A stretch of 64,000 nucleotides of DNA from Siphonodentalium dalli. Lineage: Eukaryota; Mollusca; Scaphopoda; Gadilida; Siphonodentaliidae. Shown piece by piece: positions 32,001-39,560 of this stretch. The notes under the pieces were generated by a model. That model saw only the letters and a list, made by a program, of their open reading frames with translations. It did not search any database and was not told where the DNA came from. Position numbers and translations under genes: made by a program. Location: assembly GCA_032622095.1 (NCBI GenBank), contig CP136066.1, forward strand, positions 3,745,784-3,809,783. The letters are read 5' to 3'. Position 1 is the first letter of the stretch, and each line of letters starts with the position of its first letter.

Positions 32001-33922
32001 ATGACATTTTCACAAGAATATCTTCGAGTTCGAAAACCGAGCCGGTCCGATTATAAGGGGCGGAGCTATGACCGCTAATTATTTCATTTTTGCGAATTTT
32101 GAGCTCGTTAGCGCGATAACTCAAACAAATATTAACCAAACTTGCTGTATGCCACCTAAAACTCGACCCAGCATCTCTGATGCTACCGCTTGTTTTAAAT
32201 TATTTAAATGTGTTTAACATGTGTATTTATAATAAAGGAATCCGGGGACAAAATATATAGTGCCATTAGTAAAGATCCAAATAGTGAGTGAGAGCCCTAG
32301 ATTCACTCTCAATGTCCCCCAGACCCCCTCCTAATGGGACGTGGACACCCCCTTCCATACCTACATCACATTATGACCCTGGACACCAATAGGATGGCTC
32401 TGGACACCCTTATGATGATTATGGACACCCACCTGGTGGCCCTGGACATAACAGTATGGTCCTGGACACCCACAGGACACCCATCGTGTGGCTTGGTACA
32501 CCCACAGTATATGACCCTGGACACCAATTGGATGGTCATGGACACCCATCTGATGGCCTTGGACACACACGGGACACCCATAGTGTGGCTTGGAACACCC
32601 ACAGTATGGACCTGGACACACATAGGATGGCCCTCGACACCCATATGATGACCCAGGGCACCCCCAGTATGGCCCTGGAGACCAATAGGATGGCCCTGGA
32701 CACCACACAAGACACATTAGATGGATTACTGAAACGTTTCTGGCACATTAATCAATATTACCATGGGAAATTATAACTTGATTTAAATTTCCGTTGAAAA
32801 AATAGCAATTTTCAAATAAATAATATGTTATGTGGGCCATTTTGGATTGTGGCCAACTAAATTGGGTCATTATTACATATATAAGGTTTGGTATACTACA
32901 TGACTGTTTAATAGCAATATATGCCACTATTAAGTATCATTATGACCATATAACTGAATATCTCAAAATTTAAGCGAAATGGGGGAAGTTGGGGTTGGTG
33001 GCCATTTTGTTTCTTCCTTGACCTAGATATTTCAGTCACAGCAGATGGATGACTAAACAGTTGCGTGATTATTAATCCATATTTTCATGGGAAATTCTAG
33101 CTTTAGGTAAAAAAAAACCTGTAATTTTTAAGTAAAAATCTAAAATAGTGGCCATTTTGTGGTGGCCGTTTTGGATTCAGGTTCACTCAATTAAGTCACA
33201 ATTATGCGGAAAACTATCAGGAAGACGATCGAAGTTGTTTTGTAACGATTGGTTGAATAATTTTGCCACAAAGGCCAAAAACGTAGACTTGGGGTACAAT
33301 CGGGAGAAATGGCGGCCATCTTGGATTACAAAAAATGCTCAAAGCTGATTTTCGATATGTTCTTCCAGAGACTTTCTCGCTTATTTTGATACCAAATTCG
33401 CTTCTATACATTTTTCTTCCAGGTAGGCCCACTATTTTGGGTTCAACGACTAGTCTATAACATGAGTTACCAGGCTACTGAGTTCTGATGAGATAAATTA
33501 AATTTACTATTGACACAATAATTTTAACTTTTTTGTTAGCATATTCCTAAATTATTTTACAGGGCATTGCGGATGAAGATATTGAAAGTAGTCTTGAAAG
33601 CAACTTACTGGATCCTCCAAGGCTTGTAGCATTCCACGAGGGAGATGTGGTGAAAGGCATGTTCATCCTGGCGGACGGGAATATTATAAAAGCCTTCGGG
33701 AGCTCGGTGCATTCTGGTATTACTCAACTGTTGAGTTCATACTATATTTTCGATCTGAACTACCCGCGGTGTTTCGCCATGGTTTTGGCAGCCCTCCAGA
33801 TTTTTGTGATGGGGGAACCATACTCACACAAAAAGAAAGGGGGTGATGTATCCAAAAAGTTCTTGTTTTTTATTAAAAAACTTCGGCCGATATTTGATAA
33901 CGTTCAGCTTCCGGAAGATTGA
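16924..33922 (+). CDS. CIDE-N domain / SAMD3-like family protein, complete seven-exon gene
   Basis: Seven exons (16924-17035, 17183-17452, 25843-26096, 26961-27308, 29436-29546, 30634-30744, 33563-33922) join without a frame break into 521 codons; every intron is GT...AG. Residues about 11-83 fit a CIDE-N fold: R.L.F start, LECDGTDIEDDE acidic turn, and FLFLEAGQVW ending, as in DFF/CIDE proteins, where this domain mediates homotypic filament-like assembly. Residues about 140-325 and 400-521 match the pattern of the widespread uncharacterised family often labelled 'sterile alpha motif domain-containing protein 3-like': PW.SF...S.KIR..R, FKKQRKN, TQNYRQDLL, and a C-terminal LLSSYYIFDLNYP.CF...LA.LQIF. 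No SAM domain was recognised, so that label is only a family name. Function is unknown. A candidate ATTAAA polyadenylation signal lies at 34289-34294. The start ATG at 16924 is the last one before the domain; an earlier in-frame ATG at 16783 exists. More exons could hide in the 8.4-kb second intron. Confidence 0.85.
17183..17452 (+). CDS. Exon 2 of the CIDE-N/SAMD3-like gene
   Basis: The acceptor is a long T tract plus CAG at 17170-17182. The first two bases complete an Ala codon with the last base of exon 1. It encodes GCKIVLECDGTDIEDDEVL and IFLFLEAGQVW, the core of the CIDE-N fold, then a Ser-rich linker (SISSSSLTPPSQPY). The donor is ATATG|GTTAGT; one base is left over. Confidence 0.85.
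17453..18281. other. Start of intron 2; no gene seen
   Basis: A 117-codon minus-strand frame at 17707-18060 is hydrophobic and lacks domain or splice support. Nothing else stands out. Confidence 0.4.
18282..18520. mobile_element. Fragment of a GTCC-rich Helentron-like repeat
   Basis: It begins ACCCCCACTACCAAAGTAGT, then GTCCGTCTGTCCGTCC, and a body ending TTATGCCTCATTTTCGAC. The palindromic head plus GTCC run matches the heads at 18522, 38252 and 41768. It is cut off by the next element at 18522. Confidence 0.55.
18522..19635 (+). mobile_element. Helentron/pearl-like element with 161-bp core tandem repeats
   Basis: The palindromic head is CCCCCGCC...GCGGGGG (18522-18549), followed by (GTCC)n. 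The core has units beginning TGTCAACGGATTTC at 18625, 18800, 18961, 19122, 19283 and 19444: one 175-bp unit, then exactly 161 bp each. Near the 3' end GGCGGGGG (19603-19610) inverts the head as a subterminal repeat. A small hairpin GTCG/CGAC (19616-19627) and the tail TGCTTGTT follow. Subterminal inverted repeats, central repeats of about 160 bp and a 3' hairpin are the established layout of Helentron-associated elements and of bivalve 'pearl' elements. No protein is encoded. Confidence 0.8.
19636..22379. other. Intron 2 interior; no gene seen
   Basis: A C12-type run lies at about 19921-19933 and various short frames are present. None has domain or splice evidence. Confidence 0.4.
22380..22690. 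mobile_element. Decayed Helentron-like repeat fragment
   Basis: Contains GGATGATAACTTTAGT, GAAATTTGGTATGTGGG and ACAGGTCAAGTTCGA in the same order as at 26440-26800 and, more distantly, 38310-38420. Confidence 0.5.
22691..24699. other. Intron 2 interior; no gene seen
   Basis: Small hairpins occur at 23236-23290 and around 23371-23395 (CTCTCAGTTT...AACTGAGAG). A C11-type run sits at about 24110-24121. No gene. Confidence 0.4.
24700..24805 (-). mobile_element. One end of a hAT-like element
   Basis: The segment ends in GGTTAACCGCCCATCTCTA, which read inward is TAGAGATGGGCGGTTAACC, a common hAT-type terminus. ACAACCGAAAC-type subterminal motifs repeat just inside. No partner terminus was found. 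Confidence 0.5.
25370..25495 (+). mobile_element. SINE 3' tail
   Basis: CAAGCGCTTAGAGCCACCTG, GATAAGCGCTATATAAATG and then TTTACTTTACTTTT-type repeats form a typical invertebrate SINE 3' end. The head is probably in 25080-25370, but its boundaries are unclear. Confidence 0.6.
25843..26096 (+). CDS. Exon 3 of the CIDE-N/SAMD3-like gene
   Basis: The acceptor is TACTTGCAG|CAGTG; a second CAG 12 bases downstream (exon start 25855) keeps the same phase, so both could be used. It encodes EIQKADLPEF, ALEAKKIESVW, CYQKWPQMDEKSHYAVIGEK, MYRKWPCIAQ and QPW. The paired KWP motifs and the PW ending match the family's first conserved block. The donor is CATGG|GTTAGT, phase 0. Confidence 0.85.
26440..26800. 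mobile_element. Decayed Helentron-like repeat, about two units
   Basis: Lies in intron 3. GTTCGTCCGTCTG is followed by repeated GATAACTTTAGT, AAATTTGGTATGTGAC, ACAGGTCAACTTCGA and TTATTGCCATTTTTCGAC, the core pattern of the GTCC-rich repeats. Confidence 0.55.
26961..27308 (+). CDS. Exon 4 of the CIDE-N/SAMD3-like gene
   Basis: The acceptor is TTAATTTCAG and the donor TTTAT|GTGAGT, phase 0 at both ends, 116 codons. It encodes SFLVKQISQKIRHKRL right after the PW of exon 3, a basic proline stretch (PPPPKKGR, possibly nuclear localisation), FKKQRKNQK, and LLESTQNYRQDLLK followed by LDKFPCLRDGVY. The order matches the family's second and third conserved blocks. Confidence 0.85.
27470..27787. mobile_element. 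Non-autonomous hAT element, 318 bp
   Basis: The terminal inverted repeat is CAGGCCTCAAGCTA at the left and TAGCTTGAGGCCTG at the right. It is flanked on both sides by the same 8 bp, ATTGAGAG (27462-27469 and 27788-27795). Eight-bp duplications and CAGG-type termini are hAT hallmarks. The last 25 bp are duplicated in tandem. It lies in intron 4. Confidence 0.85.
27791..27821. mobile_element. Foldback MITE arm
   Basis: AGGGTGAATTTAGTGACGCTA matches an arm of the foldback copies at 41632 and 44023. It is interrupted by the piggyBac-like element that begins at 27825. Confidence 0.6.
27825..27989. mobile_element. piggyBac-like MITE with internal palindrome
   Basis: It starts CCCATTGTTGAATGGACTC and ends GAGTATTCAGTCAAGTAAGGG followed by TTAA; the left TTAA is lost. 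The centre is an inverted repeat with 25-bp arms around a 17-bp loop. It is a sister copy of 38639-38918. Confidence 0.75.
28163..29369. mobile_element. Non-autonomous hAT element, 1.2 kb
   Basis: It begins TAGAGCCCGGCGAAGC and ends TTCACCAGCCCTA, imperfect inverted termini of the TAGRGC type. The flanks are identical 8-bp direct repeats, ATGTGTAG, at 28155-28162 and 29370-29377. GATTCGATTCG motifs repeat inside both ends. No transposase frame is present. It lies in intron 4 of the CIDE-N gene. Confidence 0.9.
29436..29546 (+). CDS. Exon 5 of the CIDE-N/SAMD3-like gene
   Basis: The acceptor is TTCTTTCAG and the donor CCCAG|GTTGA, phase 0 at both ends, 37 codons. It encodes ICYAFAVQFRSD...LTKFRIAVQDIANMDPQ, a helical segment that in this family follows the 'PCLRDG' block. 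Confidence 0.8.
29683..30115. mobile_element. TIR element of unassigned superfamily, 433 bp
   Basis: 38-bp terminal inverted repeats at 29683-29720 and 30078-30115 differ at two positions. They begin TAGCC[C/T]GCGATTCC and contain GGCTCTAACAGCTTGGG. A partial third copy of the inner motif lies at about 30050-30063. Target duplication is unclear. It lies in intron 5. Confidence 0.8.
30226..30408. mobile_element. Mariner-type MITE, 183 bp
   Basis: Flanked by TA on both sides (30224-30225, 30409-30410). It starts CAGTGATGCCCGCAATAATT and ends AATTATTGCGGGCATCACTG. The inverted similarity extends through most of each half, so the element folds into a long hairpin. It lies in intron 5. Confidence 0.9.
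30634..30744 (+). CDS. Exon 6 of the CIDE-N/SAMD3-like gene
   Basis: The acceptor is a T tract plus CAG and the donor AAGAG|GTAAAC, phase 0 at both ends, 37 codons. It encodes DSDLNLSDVLKYVEREVQYD...SSIVEMKE, likely helical. No motif could be named; it is supported by phase and by strong splice signals. Confidence 0.75.
30745..31717. other. Intron 6, first part; no gene seen
   Basis: A sequence near 30912-30950 (AAGTAGTTCGTTTCTCAGACAC) recurs inverted at about 31612-31640. The intervening roughly 700 bp contain repeated CTGCCTCCCTC motifs, suggesting a decayed inverted-repeat element. No coding signal. Confidence 0.45.
31718..32194 (+). mobile_element. Helentron-like element with two units of about 158 bp
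   Basis: The 5' end GTCGAGTTTT is inverted as AAAACTCGAC at 32158-32167. It is followed by a hairpin AGCATC/GATGCT (32170-32184) and the tail ACCGCTTGTT. The core holds two units starting about 31890 and 32049 with GGGGCGGAGCTATG, CGTTAGCGCGATAACTC and AAACTTGCTGTATG. The layout and tail match the 18522-19635 element although the body is unrelated. It lies in intron 6. Confidence 0.8.
32335..32720. repeat. Minisatellite of CCTGGACACCCA-type units
   Basis: Degenerate units of about 21-24 bp (GGATGGCCCTGGACACCMAT) run for about 390 bp. A higher-order copy about 98 bp apart is visible (GGACACCCAT.GTGTGGCTTGG at 32474 and 32572). Both strands are open in several frames only because of the repeat. 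Confidence 0.9.
32745..33430. repeat. Degenerate repeat with GTGGCCATTTTG motif
   Basis: The block CCATGGGAAATT...AAAAA...GGCCATTTTG recurs at about 32760-32845 and 33080-33160, with further GGCCATTTTG copies at about 33000 and 33170. The same motif occurs near 63085 and 63260. No element ends found. Confidence 0.5.
33563..33922 (+). CDS. Terminal exon (7) of the CIDE-N/SAMD3-like gene
   Basis: The acceptor is ATTATTTTACAG, phase 0, 119 codons and stop TGA. It encodes PPRLVAFHEGDVVKGMFIL, SGITQLLSSYYIFDLNYPRC and LAALQIFVMGE, the family's conserved C-terminal block, and ends in a Lys-rich tail. Confidence 0.85.
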   Translation, partial: GIADEDIESSLESNLLDPPRLVAFHEGDVVKGMFILADGNIIKAFGSSVHSGITQLLSSYYIFDLNYPRCFAMVLAALQIFVMGEPYSHKKKGGDVSKKFLFFIKKLRPIFDNVQLPED

Positions 33923-34288
33923 TAAAAAGTGAATGTTATAGAAAGCCAAAAGTGACATGCTTGTATGAACAACCAATCAAATGTGCGTAACATGATAATA
34001 TCATGTACTGTCACAGAATGCAAATTTTACAGAAATGCTCAAGGGCTTTGTGTATTTAAAGGGGCATTTCATACTTTCAAGCGAGACTATGAGTGGCTGT
34101 GGATTAACCCATTGTTCATATGTAGGGATTTTTTAGAATATGAACAGGTGGCAGATTCCTATTCACTCATTTATATGGATGTTGAAACTGATGTTGAGAT
34201 AATAATTTCAACAATGTTGCTTGAACTTAAACTTATTATCTGAAAATTCTACCGCTTGTATATAAGTTTGTTTAAAGAATTTATATTA

Positions 34289-34294
34289 ATTAAA
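34289..34294 (+). terminator. Candidate polyadenylation signal of the CIDE-N gene
   Basis: ATTAAA about 367 bp after the stop at 33922. No nearer AATAAA is present, but the choice is uncertain. Confidence 0.3.
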
Positions 34295-34390
34295 GTTCGC
34301 ATGCATGTTAAACTTACTTAACTTAACGCATGTTAAAGTTAATTTGCCATTGTTAATGTCATGATTCTATTTTAAACTCATTTTGGCAAG

Positions 34391-34884
34391 TTTGGCAAAT
34401 TCCATTTGGGCAAATATATTGTAGACATAAACACGCAGTGACAGTTGGCAATAATTTTTGTAAATTGTCACAAGAATTTTGTAAAAAGTGAGATTATGTA
34501 GAAGTTAGAACATTGTGAAAATTAACAGATTTCCTTATGTTATGTGTGTAATTGGCCAGACAATTATTCTGAACACAGTGGTATCCACTGAACTGGGACA
34601 GATTAATCTGAACTATTAATACCCCACATCAGCCATATGATGGAGGTCAGGATGGGATTAAAGCTTTTTCAACTCAATTCACTGAAGGTTAGATGTGAAT
34701 TCCTTATGGGTGGCTACAGTTATCTCCAAAACTAAAACACTAACACAATATAGCAGAACCTATTCATTTTTACAATGTTCTACATAATCTTACTTTTTAC
34801 AAAATTCTTGGACAAAAATATAGCTATAAACTGTCACTGCGTGTTTATGTCTACAATATATTTGACCAAATGGAATTTGCCAAA
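34391..34884. mobile_element. Foldback element just downstream of the CIDE-N gene
   Basis: Arms at 34391-34522 and 34767-34884 are inverted copies: TTTGGCAAATTCCATTTGG, TTGTAGACATAAACACGC, AATTTTGTAAAAAGT and GATTATGTAGAA all appear in both, in mirrored order. The spacer is about 245 bp. Confidence 0.85.
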
Positions 34885-35943
34885 AGTTCTTCAAATGTGA
34901 GTTCTTGTCAAAATAATGTTTTAAATTGTCCCTCAAAAGCATAATTTTTAAATTTTATTAATATAATAAAATAATATGTGGTAAAGCAGTTATGCCCATT
35001 CTAATTCTCTTCGATAAAATCTGGGTCATTTCCAGGTAGCTTAAGTAACTTTTCAAGCTGTCAGTCTGAAGCTGGCCCATGCAGTCCGAGTAGGGAAAGT
35101 CGAGTCAAAAAAAACAATTGTCATCTTTTCCGATTGTCAAAAAAATATTTAGGCCTAGTTCTCTTCTGCAGCATACTGTTTTACTTTTTCAATAAACTTC
35201 ATATATTATCCAGATACGACACAATATAAAATTGGTAACTTAAAATTTGTGAGAATAGTGCCGATGAAAAACGTCAACGACGTCATCATTGCACGTCAAT
35301 CATTTGTGTGAAACTGAAAATGAAACTACGATAGACTTAGGCCAGCCTGTGTGTAATGTTGAATGGGGTTTTCTGATCGTCACCGATTGTGACCGATCAC
35401 CAATCCCAGCCAAATTGAGAGGATCAGAAATTTGAAATAATTAAATTTTAACCGCGCTTGGGGCCGATACTACGTGAAAACTTAGCTCAGTTAAACTAAA
35501 ACAGGTTCATTTTACGATTGTTTGGCTCCGTTTAATGTTTTATGCATTTTCATCAGCGCTACTGATATGAATTATGTGTCAATTTTAGTGGACGGCGACT
35601 TCGACGACCAAAATAAAAATTATGATTTTTAGTTTTCGAACGCTGCTGGCATCTCTGGAACCTGGTGTACGGTGTTGAACCAAACTTTTTCGAAAACTAT
35701 AGATATTAGGACACAGAATGGTGCATTTGGTTACAGATTTAGGAAAGAGAAAACCGTTTTGTGGGGGCAAAATTAGATGTACCTATCTTTTTCTACTTTG
35801 GAAGTCCTATACCTTCTCAATATTTTAATAATTTTTTGTTTTAATTTTTTTGATACCCATGCAGTAACCCATGTGTTTGCAGTCAGGCAATTTTGATCGA
35901 TGGCTTAATTCCTTTGAACATTCCATTAGAGCCAACAATATAT
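34885..35943. other. No gene seen
   Basis: AT-rich DNA without supported frames or definable repeats. Confidence 0.4.
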
Positions 35944-35946
35944 TTA

Positions 35947-36458
35947 AGCCCAATTCACACTACTGCCATGCGTGTGTCGCGTCCGATGCGACAGTTATAG
36001 ATTAGTGATAATAGCATAGCGACATTCGCAACCGTCGCATTGACAATAGATATTTTGACGCAACGCAACTGTTGCATACCTTATATGGAAAACATGTGTA
36101 GCGTCAGGCATTGGCAATGTTCGTCAAGTCATTAGCGCGTGTTATCTCCCTTTCCATCGAAATCATTTGTCAACAGATACTTAACCTAAGAAGCGTCGGA
36201 GAAATGATTTTGCGGGTTCCACTGCATCTAATGTTTCACAATTATCCTATTGGGGTACCGATATGAAAGAGATTTATCTGTGCAGAGCTCAGCACTAAAC
36301 TAAATACAAGTAAAATGTATAATTGTTTTGTTACCGGCTGTCCAGTCCGGAAATCTCTGATTTGTCGATATTCGGACTCTGTGCGACCGTCGTTGCAGTG
36401 TGAATGTGTATGTTCGTGTCGGACGCAACGCACACATCGCAGCAGTCTGAATGGGCCT
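35947..36458. mobile_element. PIF/Harbinger-type MITE, 512 bp
   Basis: TTA flanks both ends (35944-35946 and 36459-36461). It starts AGCCCAATTCACACTACTGC and ends GCAGTCTGAATGGGCCT. Inverted similarity runs for about 45 bp, including GCGTCCGA. A 3-bp TWA duplication fits PIF/Harbinger. No transposase inside. Confidence 0.75.
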
Positions 36459-36461
36459 TTA

Positions 36462-37133
36462 TCCTTCTATGGACACTATGTGTGGCATTTTATTTAATAA
36501 ATTTAGGATGTGTTGCATTTATTAGATAAATAATGAACGCATGTATGATTATTCTGTAAAACGGAATACACTAAGTCTTATGCATGTATGATATCAGGTG
36601 CGACATCAGCCCTCGGTCACCTCACATCAGCCTTCGGTCTCAGGCTGATATATATAAGGTTACCTCGGGCAGATCCATCACTGACACACACAACCAAATT
36701 GCGGAAATTCCAGCAAACTTTGTCGTTTCGCACCCAAATTTGAAAACTGTCAACATTAACATGGGAGATCTTCATATACCATTTACTCCGACCAATGTCA
36801 GAATGTGCCCAGCAGTCCATTTCACGGAAATCATATCCAGATTAACAATTTGAACATTCACAATGACATTGAATTCGGCGGGTGAATGACATTGTTCGGT
36901 GTGAGTAAAGATAAAGTTCCAATTACAATCAATTGACTACGAAACATGTTGTTGAAAATTATATTAAATTAATTGTTATTTCGTATTAATTGTCATCGTA
37001 CATGTATGTACATGCACATTACCAAGCACAAATATGAATATGAGATATGATAATGAAGTTATCTTTTCTGAATGGGACGGCGACAAAGTGGTTAATAAAG
37101 ATGGCCTGATTAATGTATACATGCAAATTGTTG
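36462..37133. other. No gene seen
   Basis: An 89-codon frame at 36584-36853 has no recognisable motif and no splice context. Otherwise AT-rich. Confidence 0.35.
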
Positions 37134-38248
37134 AAGTGTTATATGAAAAGTGACTCAATTCCATATATAGCACCAGAATCCATTGAATTAAACCGCCGAA
37201 ACATCACAAAAAATGGGCAAATTGTTGAATTTCCGAACTTTGAATACTACATTCCTTTAGAGCAGTCTCTGCACAATTTATTAGAGCTACCTGAGGTATG
37301 GCATTATGTACAACATCCCCATTTTTCTTCCAATGAAGATTATATGCAGGATTTTTGTGATGGTGAGTTTTTTCAGACGCATCCCCTTTTCATAGAAAAT
37401 AAGGCTAGACCAATTTAATAACTTGGATTACGAACCCGCCGATAACAAATTAGGAGAAATTGAATAAAAATAAAAATTGGAGAGAATTTAAAAAAACAAA
37501 CAAATTAGAAATTTTTTGTGTGAACATAAATATGAAGTTATACCATATCTAAAACATCTGTATCAGTATGATTCAGTAATTTTATGGTACTTTTTGAACA
37601 AATACTAACACCCAGCTTTTCATGAGTAACAATATCCACATTGACATTTTCAGGAATTATCTGGCAATAAAAGAGTTTAATATTAAAGCAGTGGTTTAAA
37701 TAAACATGGGCACAATCTAATCTAAATATTAAGCATGTAGCCTTGTACACTCATATTAAAATAGTAGGAAATGTTCATCTATTGGGTGTAACAGTTAATC
37801 ACTCTGAACATATCATGGAGTGAGAGGTGCATATGTCATTCTATGCCAACAATTAATGTACATGGCATGCATAATTTTAAATCCATTTTTCATGAGGTTG
37901 TGAGATAATAGAGATTTTCAAGGTTGTCTCAATGCATGTTTCCTTGTATGAAGTGTTTGATTGATATAAAAGTTAAGCCATATACTATTAAACAATCAGG
38001 AGACTAGTATAAGTATGACTACATGAAATTCGGTCATTCAGTAATTATCCATCCGCGGGTGACAGACACTGGATAAAAGTGGTCTAATTGTGTTTTTCCT
38101 CTCCATCTTCAGATTTTCATCCTCGATATTCGTAATTCAAGTTATCAAATTGTTCTGACCTAAGAGTGCACTGCAGTTGATTCTGAATACTGATGATCTG
38201 GAGATTACAAATCCACTTGGGTCTCACACAAAGAAACAAAAATATCAT
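37134..38248 (+). pseudogene. Fragment of the zinc-finger transposase-like gene, split by a MITE
   Basis: 37134-37402 matches 12241-12509 with few substitutions and no length change; 38161-38248 continues it from 12507. It encodes CYMKSDSIPYIAPESIELN onward, about residues 182-300 of the 844-aa protein. The right end is replaced by a GTCC-rich repeat at about 38250. The 758-bp interruption is a separate element. Confidence 0.9.
37403..38160. mobile_element. PIF/Harbinger-type MITE, 758 bp, inside the transposase fragment
   Basis: TAA flanks both sides (37400-37402, 38161-38163), and the uninterrupted sequence at 12507-12509 has a single TAA. The 32-bp terminal inverted repeats (37403-37434 and 38129-38160) match at 27 positions and begin GGCTAGACCAATTT / GGTCAGAACAATTT. 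No transposase inside. Confidence 0.9.
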
Positions 38249-38249
38249 T

Positions 38250-38560
38250 ATTGTCCCCCGAAAAATATCGGAGGACTATTATAATCAGCATGTCCGTCCC
38301 GATGTGTTGTCCGCATGATAACTCGAGTTCCTCCGACCCAATTGAGATGAAACTTGGTATGTATGTGTAGTGACCAAGAATAAAGGCCGAGTTCGACTCG
38401 GGGCTCGGTCCGATGATTTATGACAGAGTTATTGCCCTTTTTCACCCATTTTCGACTTCGAAAATCCAACTTTTCATGTTGTCCGCATGATAACTCAAGT
38501 TCTTTCCATCCGATTGAGATGAAACTTGGTATCTATGAGTAGTGAGTCAAATGGCTCAAA
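38250..38560. mobile_element. GTCC-rich Helentron-like fragment, two units
   Basis: The head is GTCCCCCGAAAAATATCGGAGG (palindromic, 38252-38273). Two units about 166 bp apart follow, each with GTTGTCCGCATGATAACTC and GAGATGAAACTTGGTAT. Confidence 0.65.
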
Positions 38561-38570
38561 ACACAGAGTG

Positions 38571-38600
38571 GTATCACACAATTATTTCGGGCATTGCTGT
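38571..38600. mobile_element. Remnant end of the mariner-type MITE family
   Basis: CACAATTATTTCGGGCATTGCTGTA resembles the right end of the 30226-30408 element with a few changes. Confidence 0.45.
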
Positions 38601-38638
38601 ATTATTTTATTTTGTGTAAACCGCCATTGTCACTTTAA

Positions 38639-38918
38639 CCCATTGTTGACTGAATGGACTCTCCCACTCAATGAGAAGCATATTTAATGGAATATTCCAT
38701 TGTTATTTTATAGGGGTGTAATTTTAATATAATCAGACGATGGACAGAAAAATCACCCTTGAGATTTTTCAAAGGATTCCCATTTGTAGGGATGTTCAGA
38801 TAATAAGTTCAACAAACAGCCTCAGGCTGTTTGTTGAACTTATTATCTGAACATCCCTACAAATGAATTAAAGGGAATCTACTAACTACCCGTCAATGAG
38901 TATTCAGTCATGAAAGGG
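38639..38918. mobile_element. piggyBac-like MITE with a near-perfect 74-bp palindrome
   Basis: TTAA flanks both sides (38635-38638, 38919-38922). It starts CCCATTGTTGACTGAATGG and ends CAGTCATGAAAGGG. At about 38796-38870 GTAGGGATGTTCAGATAATA...TGAACATCCCTAC forms an almost perfect palindrome. CCC termini and TTAA duplication are piggyBac-type. It is a sister of 27825-27989. Confidence 0.85.
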
Positions 38919-39054
38919 TTAATGCTTATATAAAACTTATGTTGATTGTTGTTGCGACAAACCAAATAAATGATGTCAATTCTATATTTCTATCTATGTT
39001 TGTATGCGAATATGTTATTTGTTATGAATATTAAAAGGTATAAAAATCCAATGT

Positions 39055-39218
39055 GTGATATGTGGTCCCAGATAACATTGGCGTTGTCCAACTTAACATT
39101 GGTGCATTGTCCAACTTAACATTGGTGTGGTGTGATTTTATGTGGTCCCAGATAACATTGGCGTTGTCCAACTTAACATTGGTGCGTTGTCCAACTTAAC
39201 ATTGGTGTTGTGTGATTT
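39055..39218. repeat. Tandem duplication of about 80 bp
   Basis: GTGGTCCCAGATAACATTGG...TGTGATTTTA appears twice in a row. Inside each copy TTGTCCAACTTAACATTGG is itself doubled. Confidence 0.85.
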
Positions 39219-39480
39219 TAACACATGTGTTCAAAAAATTTGATTTGAACGCGTAAATGTGTGCAATATCTGTTACATGTGTTCGTAACATGTGTATGCG
39301 TTCAAATATTCTGAACACTTGTGTTAACAATCTGAACACCAGTGTTAGCTTAGCTTTAACGTGATTATGTGTGCAAAATTAAACACTGGTGTTCATTGTT
39401 TTAACACATGTGTTCACAATATGAACACTAGTGTTAATTTAAGTATAACACATTTACGTGTGAATTGATTTAACGTTAGT
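39219..39480. repeat. Array of short AACACnnGTGTT palindromes
   Basis: AACACATGTGTT, GAACACTTGTGTTA, GAACACCAGTGTTAG, AACACTGGTGTTC, AACACATGTGTTC and GAACACTAGTGTTAA occur within about 210 bp, plus half sites to about 39560. The central two bases vary while the arms are conserved. Confidence 0.85.
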
Positions 39481-39560
39481 GTTAACTTCTTTAACACTGG
39501 AGTACTGACTTTGAACAGATTGACGCGTTTATTATCTGTTACAATTTTTGTGTTAAGATT

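Noticed and set aside
32334-32776. Frames of 104-118 codons on both strands
   Set aside because: Low-complexity translations of the CCTGGACACCCA minisatellite, open in several frames at once.
39055-39560. CRISPR-like spacing of short repeats
   Set aside because: Eukaryotic context, variable spacing, repeats too short and palindromic; no cas genes.
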